From NCBI GenBank assembly GCA_026224825.1, contig JAMFRO010000069.1, positions 1 through 64,000 on the forward strand: a stretch of DNA of 64,000 bases, given 5' to 3'. A model generated the notes under the pieces. The model ran no database searches and was not told the origin of the DNA. It saw nothing but the letters and a program-made list of their open reading frames with translations. The position numbers were made by a program, and so were the translations under genes. Source of the DNA: a bacterium (lineage in GTDB: Bacteria; Pseudomonadota; Alphaproteobacteria; Acetobacterales; Acetobacteraceae). Shown here one piece after another: positions 42,555 to 52,240 of this stretch. Every line of letters starts with the position of its first letter. Position 1 is the first letter of the stretch.

Positions 42555-45272
42555 ATGCCGGTGCCGTTTTCCGCCGAGGATTTTGACCGGGTTTTTGACG
42601 CGACCGTGGTCCGACGGGCCCAGAGCGTTATTGCGCTTGGCTTCGTGAAGGATGTGGCGCTGCAGGGCGACACCATCGAGGGTGCGGTTGAGGATATGGA
42701 CGGCACGCGCCGGACCTGTTCGATCACCCCGGAGCAGAAGGGCAGCCGGATCTCCTTTGCCGAGCGTGAATGCAGTTGCGGCGAGCGCGCCTGCCGGCAT
42801 CTGGCGGCGACGGCTCTGGCGGCGCTGGCTAAATTCCCGGAACTGCGCAAGCCCGAGCCGAAGAGCATGATCGACACGATCATCCCCGCGCGCGACCGCC
42901 CGCCGGGCCCGCCGCCGCCGCAGCGCATCCGCGCCACCGGCCGCCGCCCGCGCCCCGCCGCTATTCTCACCCCCGCCCCCACGGATGTGCCGGAGGAGGG
43001 GGCGACCGTGCTGGAACGCACACTCATACCGGTGCTGCATCTGCGCCGCGTGCATGGGCCGGATGAGCATAACCGCCAGCGCATGATCGACGTGCTGACC
43101 CTGGATTACGACTACGGCGGCGTGCGTGTGGACGGCGCCGATGAAAACCCGTTCGTGCGGGTGCGTTCGGCGGGGCAGATCGCCTTTATCCGCCGCGATG
43201 TCGCGGCCGAGGTCGAGGCGCTCGACCAACTCCGCCCGGATGGTTTTGTGCAGATGCGCGTGGCCGACGGCAAATCCGCGCGCGGCCAGCGTGTGCTCAC
43301 CTTCCGTGGCCAGGAAGCGGCGGCCAAATGGCACCATTTCGTAGCTGTCCGCATCCCCGAGCTCACGGGCCAGGGCTGGCAGAGCCATATCGACGCGAAT
43401 TTCGGCCCGCAACTGGCTGAGAACGTCGGCAATATCGACGTCACGGTCGAGGATGGCGACAAGGGCACGTTCAGCCTGGAATTCGGCATCGAGATCGATG
43501 GCGAGCGCCACCCGCTGCTGCCGATTCTGGAACATCTGCTGGCGCGCGGCGGCATCGAGGCGGCGCAGATCGTCGAAGGCGAGATCATCACCAGCCTCGA
43601 AGACGGCCGCGTGATCAAACTCCCCGCCGAACGCATCAAACGCCTGCTGGCGGTGATGGGCGACCTCATCGAAGCCGCAGGGCGCACGGCGGAAAAAGCC
43701 TTGATCCTGCCCATGGGCGCTGCCGCCACCGTGTTGGAGCTGGAGGATGTGCTCACCACATCCTGGGCCAATGCGGCGGATATCGAAGCCTATGTCGAGC
43801 GCTTTCGCGGCGAGCCGGATATCATCCCGGTGGAAGTGCCCGAAGAGTTCAAAGGCTCGTTGCGCCCCTATCAGCAGCAGGGCGTGGATTGGCTCCAGCA
43901 TCTCGCCAGCCACGGCCTCGGCGGCTTCCTGGCCGACGACATGGGCCTCGGCAAAACCGCGCAGACCATCGCCAACATCTGCGTGGAACATGCCGAAGGC
44001 CGGCTGACCGCGCCCGCGCTGATCGTGGTCCCCACCTCGCTTGTCGCCAACTGGACCGCCGAGCTGATAAAATTCTCGCCGCATTTAAGCGTGGTGGTGC
44101 TGCACGGTCTGGAGCGGCACGAAAAGCGCGACCGGCTGGAAGACGTGCAGGTCGTCATCACCACCTATACGGTTCTTACCCGCGATATCGAGATCATGAA
44201 GCATCTGCCCTGGCACATCGTGGTGCTGGATGAGGCGCAGGCGATCAAGAGCCCCGAGGCGCGGGCGACGCGGGCCGTGTGCCAGTTGAAGACCACCAAC
44301 AAAATCTGCCTCTCCGGCACGCCCATCGAAAACAATCTCGATGAACTCTGGTCGCAATTCGCCTTCCTGATGCCGGGCCTGCTCGGCGACCGCCGTGGTT
44401 TCACCAAGCGTTTCCGCACCCCCATCGAGAAGAACGGCGACCCCGAATGCCGCGCGCAACTGGTGCAGCGCATCGCGCCCTTCATCCTGCGCCGGACCAA
44501 ATCCGAGGTGGCGACCGAACTGCCGCCGAAACATACCATCCTGCGCCGCATCACTCTGGCGCCGGACCAGCGCGAACTCTACGAGACCATTCGCGGTACA
44601 TTATACGAGACCGTGCGCGAACAGATGGCCGAACGCACTCTGGCGCAAAGCCGCGTCATCGTGCTGGACGCATTGCTGAAACTCCGCCAGGCCTGCTGCG
44701 ACCCGCGTTTGGTGAAGCTTGGCAATGCGCGCGGCACCGAGAGTTCGGCTAAGCTCGATGATCTGATGGAGATGATCTCCGAGCTGATCCCGGAAGGGCG
44801 GCGCATTCTGGTGTTCTCGCAATTCACCTCGATGCTCGACCTCATCAAACCGCGCTTGAATGAGCTGGGCATACCCTTCGTGGAATTGCGCGGCGATACG
44901 CGCGACCGCGCCACACCGGTGGAAACCTTCGAGGCCGGCAAGGTGCCGCTGTTCCTCATCTCGCTGAAGGCCGGCGGGCGCGGGTTGAACCTCACCTCCG
45001 CCGATACGGTTATTCATTACGACCCCTGGTGGAATCCAGCCGTTGAAGCGCAGGCCTCGGACCGGGCGCATCGTATCGGCCAGACGAAGTCGGTGTTCGT
45101 GTACAAGCTCATCGCCACGGATACGGTTGAAGAACGTATTTTGGAATTGCAGCAGCGCAAGGCCGAGCTGGCTTCCATCGCCTTCCAGGAAGGCGGCGGG
45201 CTCGCTTTCAATGCCGAGGATATCGATTATCTGTTCGGTGGGGAGCGCACGGCGGCGGCGGAGGCGGCTTAA
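42555..45272 (+). CDS. SNF2-family DEAD/DEAH helicase with SWIM zinc finger
   Basis: 905 aa. The N-terminal SWIM-type C-x-C-x4-C-x-H motif is CSCGERACRH near residue 74. The motor has Walker A DDMGLGKTAQT near 463, motif II VLDEAQAIKSPEAR near 557, FILRRTKSEVATELPPKHTI in lobe 2, and motif VI QASDRAHRIGQTKSVFVYKL near 837. Such bacterial Snf2 proteins translocate on duplex DNA and remodel protein-DNA complexes (RapA/HepA relatives). Start ATG 42555. The sulfotransferase frame begins right after the stop. Confidence 0.92.
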   Translation: MPVPFSAEDFDRVFDATVVRRAQSVIALGFVKDVALQGDTIEGAVEDMDGTRRTCSITPEQKGSRISFAERECSCGERACRHLAATALAALAKFPELRKPEPKSMIDTIIPARDRPPGPPPPQRIRATGRRPRPAAILTPAPTDVPEEGATVLERTLIPVLHLRRVHGPDEHNRQRMIDVLTLDYDYGGVRVDGADENPFVRVRSAGQIAFIRRDVAAEVEALDQLRPDGFVQMRVADGKSARGQRVLTFRGQEAAAKWHHFVAVRIPELTGQGWQSHIDANFGPQLAENVGNIDVTVEDGDKGTFSLEFGIEIDGERHPLLPILEHLLARGGIEAAQIVEGEIITSLEDGRVIKLPAERIKRLLAVMGDLIEAAGRTAEKALILPMGAAATVLELEDVLTTSWANAADIEAYVERFRGEPDIIPVEVPEEFKGSLRPYQQQGVDWLQHLASHGLGGFLADDMGLGKTAQTIANICVEHAEGRLTAPALIVVPTSLVANWTAELIKFSPHLSVVVLHGLERHEKRDRLEDVQVVITTYTVLTRDIEIMKHLPWHIVVLDEAQAIKSPEARATRAVCQLKTTNKICLSGTPIENNLDELWSQFAFLMPGLLGDRRGFTKRFRTPIEKNGDPECRAQLVQRIAPFILRRTKSEVATELPPKHTILRRITLAPDQRELYETIRGTLYETVREQMAERTLAQSRVIVLDALLKLRQACCDPRLVKLGNARGTESSAKLDDLMEMISELIPEGRRILVFSQFTSMLDLIKPRLNELGIPFVELRGDTRDRATPVETFEAGKVPLFLISLKAGGRGLNLTSADTVIHYDPWWNPAVEAQASDRAHRIGQTKSVFVYKLIATDTVEERILELQQRKAELASIAFQEGGGLAFNAEDIDYLFGGERTAAAEAA

Positions 45273-46088
45273 TTGGGCAAAATCGTCTGGCTGGCCTCCT
45301 ACCCTAAATCCGGCAACACCTGGGTACGGGCGTTTCTGCATAATTACATCGTCAATGCGGATACGCCGCATAGCATCAACAGCCTGGTGGATTTTTCCGT
45401 GGTGGAAAGTGCCGCCGCGTTCTTCGGGCAAAATGCAGCGGGTTTGAGCACGCAGGAGGTGCAGCGCCTGCGCCCGGCGGTGCATGAGCGGTTGACGCTT
45501 CTGCATGATGATCTGGTGTTCGTGAAGACGCATAATGCCCATGTGGCGCTGCATGATGTGCCGCTCTGCACCCCGGCGGTAACGGCGGGGGCGGTGTATA
45601 TCGTGCGCGATCCGCGAGATGTGGCGCTGTCCTACGCCGCCTTCGCGCGCAAAAATATTGATGAGATCATCGAATTCATGAATGCGACGGGGGCATCCAA
45701 TGCGCCCGATTCCGCGCAGGTGTTCGAGCTGCTGGGCTCATGGTCCGAACATGCGCTGTCCTGGGTGGCAGCACCCAAACGTCTGCTGGTGCGTTATGAG
45801 GATCTGCTGGCTGAGCCCGCACGTTATTTCGCCCGCATCATAAAATTTCTGGGCACGGGCGAGGTGGATGCGGCGCGGCTGGAACGCGCCATCGGTTTCA
45901 GCAGTTTTGGCACGCTCGCAGGCCAGGAGGCGGCGGAGGGCTACCGCGCCGGGGGTGGTGCTAAAAATTTTTTCCGGGCGGGCAAAGCGGGGCAGTGGCG
46001 TGGGCGCCTGACCGCTGAACAGGTGCGGCGGATCGAGACGGCGCATGGGGCGGTGATGCAGAAATTCGGCTACGGACTGAGCGCGTAG
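45273..46088 (+). CDS. PAPS-dependent sulfotransferase
   Basis: 271 aa. 5'-phosphosulfate loop LASYPKSGNTWVRAFL near residues 7-22 and 3'-phosphate motif YIVRDPRDVALSYA near 109-122; this is the Sulfotransfer_1 cytosolic-type fold, with YEDLLAEP near 173. The acceptor could be a glycan, lipid or small molecule and is unknown. It starts with TTG directly after the helicase stop (TAA-TTG), with no own spacer, so it is probably translationally coupled. The next ATG is far inside the domain, which supports the TTG. Confidence 0.87.
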   Translation: MGKIVWLASYPKSGNTWVRAFLHNYIVNADTPHSINSLVDFSVVESAAAFFGQNAAGLSTQEVQRLRPAVHERLTLLHDDLVFVKTHNAHVALHDVPLCTPAVTAGAVYIVRDPRDVALSYAAFARKNIDEIIEFMNATGASNAPDSAQVFELLGSWSEHALSWVAAPKRLLVRYEDLLAEPARYFARIIKFLGTGEVDAARLERAIGFSSFGTLAGQEAAEGYRAGGGAKNFFRAGKAGQWRGRLTAEQVRRIETAHGAVMQKFGYGLSA

Positions 46089-46150
46089 TACGCTGTTTCG
46101 AAAGAAAAAATCTCCAACGCCAAGCCGCCCCATCCCCAACCCCCGACCGC

Positions 46151-46242
46151 CCACAACCGTCATTCCCGCGAAAGCGGGAATCTGTCACTCCCGGTACATG
46201 GGCGCGAGGAGATTCCCGCTTGCGCGGGAATGACGGTTGTGG
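46151..46242. repeat. Inverted pair of REP-like repeats
   Basis: A 32-bp unit at 46151-46182 and its reverse complement at 46211-46242 differ at one position. Each unit contains its own hairpin, ATTCCCGC with GCGGGAAT. The 28-bp centre is not symmetric. The structure lies between convergent genes and resembles a BIME (paired REP); it may also stop transcription from both sides. A related single unit is at 39983-40008. Confidence 0.75.
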
Positions 46243-46254
46243 CGAGAGCCAGGC

Positions 46255-47022
46255 CTAACGCGAACTGGTATGATTCCGCATCCAGGCAAAATCCGGCTCC
46301 GCCGCGAAATACTCGGCTCCGATCCAGCCTTCATAAGGAAGATGCGAGATCGTTTTGAAGAATTTGGCGAAATCCAGCGTGCCCGTGCCCGGCGCGCCAC
46401 GGCCGGGAAAATCGGAAATCTGAATATGGCCGATCTGCCCGATGTACCGTGCAAGCTGCGCGCAAACATCCTCGCCCGCAGCGGCGCTATGGTAGAGGTC
46501 GAACTGCAGCGCCACATTGCGCCGGGCCACGGCGGTGATGAGGTCCAGTACATGCCGGCTTCCCTCCAGCACGAAGCGTGGATTATCGGCACGGTTCAGC
46601 GGCTCGATCAGCAATTCAATGTTGTGCATGGCAAAAGCATCGGCGGCGTCTCGCAAATTCGCCACGAGCACATCCCAGCAGGCATTCGCATCCATGCCTT
46701 CCGGCACATTGCCGGCCAGGCAGTTTACGCGCGGGCAGTGCAACGCCGTGGCATAGGCAATGGCCTGGGTGATGCCGGCGGAAAATTCAGCCTCGCGGCC
46801 GGGGATACAGGCGATGCCACGCTCGCCGGCGGCAAAATCCCCGGCGGGCAGGTTGATGAGCACGATCTCCACGCCCGCCGCCGCCGCGACAAGCTCGGAA
46901 GGTTTGTGGCTGTAGGGGAACTGCATTTCCACGGCGGCAAACCCGGCGGCCGACGCGGCGGCGAAACGGTCGAGGAACGGGAGTGCAGTGAACAGCGTGG
47001 AAATATTCGCGGAGAAGCGCAT
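46255..47022 (-). CDS. hyi: Hydroxypyruvate isomerase family protein
   Basis: 255 aa TIM-barrel of the xylose-isomerase-like group. Start [20 protein letters not shown], then VNCLAGNVPEG near residue 100, LIEPLNRADNPRFVLEG near 137 (metal-binding Glu), LQFDLYHSAAAGED, and C-terminal GWIGAEYFA. It probably interconverts hydroxypyruvate and tartronate semialdehyde or acts on a related keto sugar (OtnI is the alternative). Its ATG overlaps the SDR stop by one base (TGATG), so the pair is an operon. Confidence 0.85.
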   Translation of the reverse strand: MRFSANISTLFTALPFLDRFAAASAAGFAAVEMQFPYSHKPSELVAAAAGVEIVLINLPAGDFAAGERGIACIPGREAEFSAGITQAIAYATALHCPRVNCLAGNVPEGMDANACWDVLVANLRDAADAFAMHNIELLIEPLNRADNPRFVLEGSRHVLDLITAVARRNVALQFDLYHSAAAGEDVCAQLARYIGQIGHIQISDFPGRGAPGTGTLDFAKFFKTISHLPYEGWIGAEYFAAEPDFAWMRNHTSSR

Positions 47023-47759
47023 CAGCCGCGCCCGATGAACGGCATATTGGTGGCCATTACGGTGAGGAACTGCACATTGGCGGAAAGCGGCAGGCTGGCC
47101 ATATGCAGCACCGAGGCGGCGGCATGTTCCACATCCATCATCGGCTCCGCCGCCACGGCGCCGCTTGCCTGCAAGGAACCCTTGGCCAAACCGGCGGAAA
47201 GTTCCGTCACCGCATTGCCGATATCGATCTGACCGCAGGCGATGTCAAAAGCGCGCCCCTCCAGCGAGATGCTGCGCGTTAAGCCCGTGATGGCATGTTT
47301 GGACACGGTGTAGGCAACTGCCTGCGGGCGCGGCACATGCGCCGAGATGGAGCCATTATTGATAATCCGTCCGCCGCGCGGATTTTGCCCCGCCATGATG
47401 CGGAAGGCCGCGCGGGCGCAGAGGAATGAGCCGGTGACATTAACATCGAGCGAGGCGCGAAACGCCGCAAGCTCCGTCTGGCCGAAGGGTGCGCCTTGCG
47501 TAAAAACCCCGGCATTATTGAACAACAGATCCAGCCGCCCAAAGCGCTGCACAATCTCCCCAAACAAAGCCCGGACAGACCCCTCATCCGTTACATCCGC
47601 CGCGATGGGCGTCAAATTCGCATGCGCAGCCGCCGCCTCTTCCAGGAGCAAAAGCCGCCGCCCGGCCAGCACCACGCGCCAGCCCGCCTGCGCCAGTTTC
47701 ATCCCCGCCGCCTTGCCAATGCCGCTGCCGCCGCCGGTGATGAGCGCGATTTGTTCCAT
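47022..47759 (-). CDS. Short-chain dehydrogenase/reductase
   Basis: 245 aa. [20 protein letters not shown] at residues 8-27, [11 protein letters not shown] near 80, and [16 protein letters not shown] near 150 give a complete classical SDR core. Coupling to the hydroxypyruvate isomerase suggests a hydroxy-acid or sugar-alcohol substrate, perhaps in glyoxylate or tartronate metabolism; this is context inference. It is divergent from dapF with only 78 bp between. Confidence 0.87.
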   Translation of the reverse strand: MEQIALITGGGSGIGKAAGMKLAQAGWRVVLAGRRLLLLEEAAAAHANLTPIAADVTDEGSVRALFGEIVQRFGRLDLLFNNAGVFTQGAPFGQTELAAFRASLDVNVTGSFLCARAAFRIMAGQNPRGGRIINNGSISAHVPRPQAVAYTVSKHAITGLTRSISLEGRAFDIACGQIDIGNAVTELSAGLAKGSLQASGAVAAEPMMDVEHAAASVLHMASLPLSANVQFLTVMATNMPFIGRG

Positions 47760-47837
47760 GGGGTCACGTTTCTGGACCCTATCAGCCCTGCGGGCAACAA
47801 GTTTGCCGCGCTGGCGGCGGCAGGCTATTTTGCCGCC

Positions 47838-48659
47838 ATGTCACTCCCTTTCCTTAAAATGCACGGCGCCGGTAATGATTTCGTGGTGCTCGATGGCCGT
47901 GCCACCCCCGTCCATCTGCCATCCGCCACAATCCGCCACATCGCGGACCGTAGGCGTGGCGTGGGCTGCGACCAGCTCGTCATCATCGAGCCCGATGAGG
48001 GCGGGGCCGATGCGTTCATGCGCATCCTGAATGCCGATGGCTCTGAATCCGGCGCCTGCGGCAATGCCACCCGCTGTGTCGCGGCACTTCTGGCCGAGGA
48101 GAGCGGGGCGCGGGTGGTGACAATCCGCACCATCTCCGGCCTGCTGCGGGCCGAGATTCTCGGGCCAGGGCTGGTCGAGGTGGATATGGGCACGCCGCAG
48201 CTCGAATGGGGCGATATCCCGCTCGCGGGCCCAGCGGACACGCTGCATCTCTCACTGGCCTTGGGCCCGGTGTCAGACCCCGCCGCCTGCTCCATGGGCA
48301 ACCCGCATGCCACCTTCTTCATCGATGATTTTACACACCTCCCCATCGAGCTGATCGGACCGAAACTGGAAACGCACCGCCTGTTCCCCGAACGCGCCAA
48401 CATCGGCTTCGCCAAAATCGAAAGCCCGTCCCGCATCCGCCTGCGCGTATGGGAGCGCGGCGCGGGCCTGACACTCGCCTGCGGCTCCGGCGCCTGCGCG
48501 GCTTTGGTGAACGCGCACCGGCGCGGCCTCACCGGGCGCCAGGCGCATGTGGTGATGGATGGCGGCGAGCTTCTTATAAGCTGGACAGCGGATGGCCGCG
48601 TGCTGATGCGCGGCCCGGCCGAAACCGCCTTCGCCGGCGCGCTACCGGAGCTGGTGTAG
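47838..48659 (+). CDS. dapF: Diaminopimelate epimerase
   Basis: 273 aa. Converts LL- to meso-diaminopimelate for lysine and peptidoglycan. The two catalytic Cys are in GACGNATRC near residue 75 and [10 protein letters not shown] near 217; [14 protein letters not shown] at the N terminus is typical. ATG 47838 begins [10 protein letters not shown]; the open frame upstream overlaps the SDR promoter and is not used. ftsY starts 2 nt after the stop. Confidence 0.94.
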   Translation: MSLPFLKMHGAGNDFVVLDGRATPVHLPSATIRHIADRRRGVGCDQLVIIEPDEGGADAFMRILNADGSESGACGNATRCVAALLAEESGARVVTIRTISGLLRAEILGPGLVEVDMGTPQLEWGDIPLAGPADTLHLSLALGPVSDPAACSMGNPHATFFIDDFTHLPIELIGPKLETHRLFPERANIGFAKIESPSRIRLRVWERGAGLTLACGSGACAALVNAHRRGLTGRQAHVVMDGGELLISWTADGRVLMRGPAETAFAGALPELV

Positions 48660-48661
48660 TC

Positions 48662-49582
48662 ATGGCTGTTTCAGGTTTTTTCGCCCGGCTCAAATCCGGG
48701 CTGTCCCGCTCTGCTTCCAAACTCACCGAGAGCATCACCGCCACCTTCACCAAGCGCAAGCTGGATGACGAGGCGCTGGAGGAGCTGGAGGAGCAGTTGA
48801 TCGCGGCGGACCTGGGTGCAGCCGTGGCGGCACGGATCATCAAAGGCTTTCGCTCCACGCGCTTTGGTAAAGAGGTGACCTCGGAAGAGATCCGCGAAAC
48901 CCTGGGCGAGGAGATCGGTAAGATCCTCGGCCCCGTGGCGCTGCCTCTGGAGATAGACCGGAGCCGCAAGCCGTTTGTGATTTTGATGACCGGCGTAAAC
49001 GGCGCCGGCAAAACCACCACCATCGGCAAACTGGCAGCGGTTTATAAGGAAGCCGGCCTCACCTCCGTGCTGGCGGCGGGCGATACGTTCCGCGCCGCCG
49101 CGGTGGAGCAGCTACAGGTCTGGGGCAGCCGCTCCGGCGTGGAGGTCGTCACCGCCCCGGCCAATACAGACCCCGCCTCCCTCGCCCATGACGCTTTGGC
49201 CCGCGCCCAGAAATCCGGCGCGGACGTCCTGCTCATCGACACCGCCGGCCGCCTGCACAACAAAACCGCGCTGATGGAAGAGCTGCGCAAAATCATCCGC
49301 GTCCTGCGCAAGCTGGACCCCACGGCGCCGCACGCCACTTTGCTCACACTGGACGCCACCACCGGCCAGAACGCGGTAACGCAGGTGGGCATCTTCAAAG
49401 AGATGGTCGACCTCACCGGCCTGATCGTAACCAAGCTGGACGGCTCGGCACGCGGCGGCATCGTGGTGGCGCTGGCGGAGAAATACGGCCTGCCGATCCA
49501 TGCCGTGGGAATCGGCGAGCAGATCGCGGATTTGCGCGCGTTCGATCCGGTGGAGTTTGGCAAGGCTTTGGTGGGGGAGTAG
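48662..49582 (+). CDS. ftsY: Signal recognition particle receptor
   Basis: 306 aa. SRP GTPase: short N domain, then G1 TGVNGAGKTTTIGKLAAVY near residue 107, DTFRAAAVEQLQVW near 142, DTAGRLHNKTALMEEL near 194, TKLDGSARGG near 257, and C-terminal GIGEQIADLRAF. The acidic A domain found in E. coli is almost absent, as in many alphaproteobacteria. It docks SRP-ribosome complexes at the inner membrane. Probably co-transcribed with dapF. Confidence 0.95.
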   Translation: MAVSGFFARLKSGLSRSASKLTESITATFTKRKLDDEALEELEEQLIAADLGAAVAARIIKGFRSTRFGKEVTSEEIRETLGEEIGKILGPVALPLEIDRSRKPFVILMTGVNGAGKTTTIGKLAAVYKEAGLTSVLAAGDTFRAAAVEQLQVWGSRSGVEVVTAPANTDPASLAHDALARAQKSGADVLLIDTAGRLHNKTALMEELRKIIRVLRKLDPTAPHATLLTLDATTGQNAVTQVGIFKEMVDLTGLIVTKLDGSARGGIVVALAEKYGLPIHAVGIGEQIADLRAFDPVEFGKALVGE

Positions 49583-49587
49583 GCGGA

Positions 49588-50433
49588 TTAACGGGCCGCC
49601 CCGCCTTCCCGCTGCAACACCACCCGCATCAGCGTCTCAAACTCCGCCACACTCAGCGTCTCCGCCCGGCGGGTCGGCTCAATCCCCGCCAGCGCCAGCA
49701 GTGCCTCACCCCCCAGCCCCTTCAGCGAGCCGCGCAGCATCTTGCGCCGCTGCCCGAACGCCGCCGCCGTCAGCCGTTCCATCGCGCGTATTTCCACCCC
49801 CGATGGCTGCACCGCGCGCGGCACCAGCCGCACCAGCGCCGAATCCACCTTCGGCGGCGGGGCAAAGGCGCTCGCCGGGATGTGCATTTGCAGGGAGACC
49901 TCGCACAGCCATTGGCTCAGCACGGAAATCCGGCCGTAGGCGCTGGTATCCGGTGCTGCGGCAATGCGCTCGGCCACCTCCTGCTGGAACATAAGAGTAA
50001 GAGACACATAGGCCGAAGCCTCGTGCAGCCAGCGCACCAGCAGCGGCGTGCCTATATTATAAGGCAGGTTCGCCACAATCGCCCTTGGCCCCGGCACCAA
50101 AGCGGGAATATCCGCCTGCATCGCATCGCCCTGCAATACCGTCAGCCGCGCACTCAACCCCGCCAGCGCGGTAACCGCCGCCACGGCGCGCGGGTCGTAT
50201 TCTATGGCCGTCACATGCGCCGCCCCGGTTTCCAGCAGCGCGCGCGTCAACCCGCCCGGTCCCGGCCCCACCTCCACCACATTCAGCCCGGTTAAATCCC
50301 CCGCCGCCGCGGCAATGCGCCCCAGCAACCCCGGCTCCAGCAAAAAATGCTGGCCGAGAGATTTATCCGCCCGCAGGTTGAAGCTGGTGATGACATCGCG
50401 CAGCGGCGGGGGGGCAGAGGTGAAAACTGACAT
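49588..50433 (-). CDS. rsmA: 16S rRNA dimethyladenosine transferase
   Basis: 281 aa. Dimethylates the two adjacent adenines in the 3'-terminal hairpin of 16S rRNA. SAM motif VVEVGPGPGGLTRALLETGA near residues 53-72, catalytic NLPYN near 122, and LMFQQEVAERI near 148. N-terminal RADKSLGQHFLLEP is typical. It converges with ftsY at a 5-bp distance and is divergent from the ClC-like gene. Confidence 0.94.
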   Translation of the reverse strand: MSVFTSAPPPLRDVITSFNLRADKSLGQHFLLEPGLLGRIAAAAGDLTGLNVVEVGPGPGGLTRALLETGAAHVTAIEYDPRAVAAVTALAGLSARLTVLQGDAMQADIPALVPGPRAIVANLPYNIGTPLLVRWLHEASAYVSLTLMFQQEVAERIAAAPDTSAYGRISVLSQWLCEVSLQMHIPASAFAPPPKVDSALVRLVPRAVQPSGVEIRAMERLTAAAFGQRRKMLRGSLKGLGGEALLALAGIEPTRRAETLSVAEFETLMRVVLQREGGAAR

Positions 50434-50476
50434 TGCCGCTTGTTAGCGCAACGCCGGCCATGGCAACAGTGAGCCC

Positions 50477-52240
50477 GTGAGCGAGCCCAAAAACCTCTCC
50501 ACGATTTTGCCGGCGCTGCGCAGCTTGATGCGTATGGACGAGGTATGGCTTGCCGTGCTCGCCACCATCATGGGCGTGGGCGGCGGGCTCGGCGTGGTGG
50601 TCATCAACAGCATCACCGTCTGGATGCACACGTTCCTCTTTGCCTTGCCCCCGGGCCAGGGTCTCTCCGAATCGCCGGTGCTCAACCCGGTGCTCGCCGT
50701 CGCCGTGCCCAGCCTGGGCGGGTTGGCGCTTGGCCTCTCCACCTGGGCGCTGGCCCGGCTGCGCCCCAGCAATCTGGTGGACCCCATCGAGGCCAATGCC
50801 ATGTACGGCGGGCGCATGTCGCTGCGGGACTCGCTCATCGTCGCGGCGCAGACCGCCTGGTCCAACGGCGTCGGCGCTTCGGTGGGGATGGAGGCGGGCT
50901 ATGCCCAGTTCGGCGCCGGCATTGCCAGTTGGGCCGGGCAAAAACTGCGGCTGCGGCGCAATGACCTGCGGGTGCTGGTGGGCTGTGGTGCCGCGGCAGC
51001 CATCGGCGGCGCCTTCAACGCCCCGCTTTGCGGCGCGTTCTACGGCATCGAGCTGATCATCGGCGTGTATTCCGTCGCCACTTTGCCCTTTGTGGTGTTG
51101 GCGGCCCTCGCCGGCACGCTCACGGTGCAGATCTGCGGCATGGCCTCGCCGCCGCTCATCGTCACCCTGCCCGCCACCGTGCCGCACGACGCCTACGCAC
51201 TTATTATAATAGAGGGCATCGCCTGCGGCCTGGCCGGTATCGCCATCATGCGCGGGGTTACCGCCATCGAGGCCGCCTTCCGCCGGAGCAATATCTCGCT
51301 CTGGGCACGGCCGCTGCTGGGCGGGCTGGTGGTGGGGGTGCTGGGCTGCCTCACGCCCAAGGCCATGTCCTCCGGCCATTCGGCGCTGCACTCTTATATA
51401 AACGTGTCTTTCCCGTTCTGGGTCGTGTTCGGCATATTGCTGGCCAAGGCCGTCGCCTCGGCCTTTTCCATCGGCTCCGGCTTCCGCGGCGGGCTGTTCT
51501 TCGCCTCGCTGTTTCTGGGGGCCATGTTCGGCAAGGTATTCGCAGGCGTGGTCGGCATCATGCCCTTCGTCCCCGCTCTGCCCTCCGGCCTCTACGCCGT
51601 GGTGGGCATGAGCGGGCTGGCGGCCGCCATCGTCGGCGGCCCTTTGACCATGACCTTCCTGGCGCTGGAGAGCACCGGGAATTTTTCCGTCACCATGGCC
51701 GTGCTGGCTGCCGCCATGGCCGCCACCATCACCGTGCGCCGGCTGTTCGGCTATTCCTTCGCCACCTGGCGCTTCCACCTGCGCGGCGAGCAGATCCGCT
51801 CGGCCGTGGATGTGGGCTGGATAAGGGCGCTGACGGTGGGGCGGATGATGCGCCCCGTGCCGCTCACGGTGCGGGCCGGCGCCAGCCTGGAGGCGTTCCG
51901 CCAGGATGTGCCGCTGGGCGCCGCGCAGCGCGTGGTGGTAACCGGCTCCACCGGCCGCTACGCCGGCATCGCCTACCCGGCCGAGGCCGCCGCCATGGTG
52001 GGTGCCAAAGTGAGCGAGGGCATCGTGGAGTCGATTCTGCACCTGCGGGACCAGTTCCTGCTGCCGGGGATGAGCGTGAAAGAGGCGCTGAGGATATTCG
52101 AATCGGCCCAGGCCGATGCGCTGGTGGTGCTCGATGGGCCCGAGTCCCGCGCAATACTGGGGCTGCTGACGGAGCAATACGCGCTGCGGCGCTATACTGA
52201 GGCGTTGGACCGCCGCCGCAAGGAAATATCGGGAGAGTAA
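50477..52240 (+). CDS. ClC-type chloride channel/antiporter with CBS-like tail
   Basis: 587 aa, about ten to eleven membrane helices (residues 20-425), then a cytosolic CBS-like pair (about 450-575). ClC hallmarks are partly divergent: the GREGP motif appears as GMEAG in GASVGMEAGYAQ (gating Glu kept), the GSGFRGGLFF segment corresponds to the later helix-N region, but the first GSGIP motif is not recognisable (DPIEANAMYGG lies there). Likely moves chloride or another anion, perhaps in acid resistance. GTG start 50477 with no clear SD. Confidence 0.82.
   Translation: MSEPKNLSTILPALRSLMRMDEVWLAVLATIMGVGGGLGVVVINSITVWMHTFLFALPPGQGLSESPVLNPVLAVAVPSLGGLALGLSTWALARLRPSNLVDPIEANAMYGGRMSLRDSLIVAAQTAWSNGVGASVGMEAGYAQFGAGIASWAGQKLRLRRNDLRVLVGCGAAAAIGGAFNAPLCGAFYGIELIIGVYSVATLPFVVLAALAGTLTVQICGMASPPLIVTLPATVPHDAYALIIIEGIACGLAGIAIMRGVTAIEAAFRRSNISLWARPLLGGLVVGVLGCLTPKAMSSGHSALHSYINVSFPFWVVFGILLAKAVASAFSIGSGFRGGLFFASLFLGAMFGKVFAGVVGIMPFVPALPSGLYAVVGMSGLAAAIVGGPLTMTFLALESTGNFSVTMAVLAAAMAATITVRRLFGYSFATWRFHLRGEQIRSAVDVGWIRALTVGRMMRPVPLTVRAGASLEAFRQDVPLGAAQRVVVTGSTGRYAGIAYPAEAAAMVGAKVSEGIVESILHLRDQFLLPGMSVKEALRIFESAQADALVVLDGPESRAILGLLTEQYALRRYTEALDRRRKEISGE

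Noticed and set aside
42438-44084. 548-aa minus-strand frame inside the SNF2 helicase
   Set aside because: His/Arg/Gly-rich shadow lying over conserved helicase motifs.
46151-46242. Considered as a tRNA or structured RNA gene
   Set aside because: The fold is two simple hairpins in inverted copy with no cloverleaf or CCA end; a REP pair explains it better.
50363-52177. 604-aa minus-strand frame opposite the ClC-like gene
   Set aside because: Gly/His/Gln-rich shadow without a domain; the plus strand encodes clear membrane helices.
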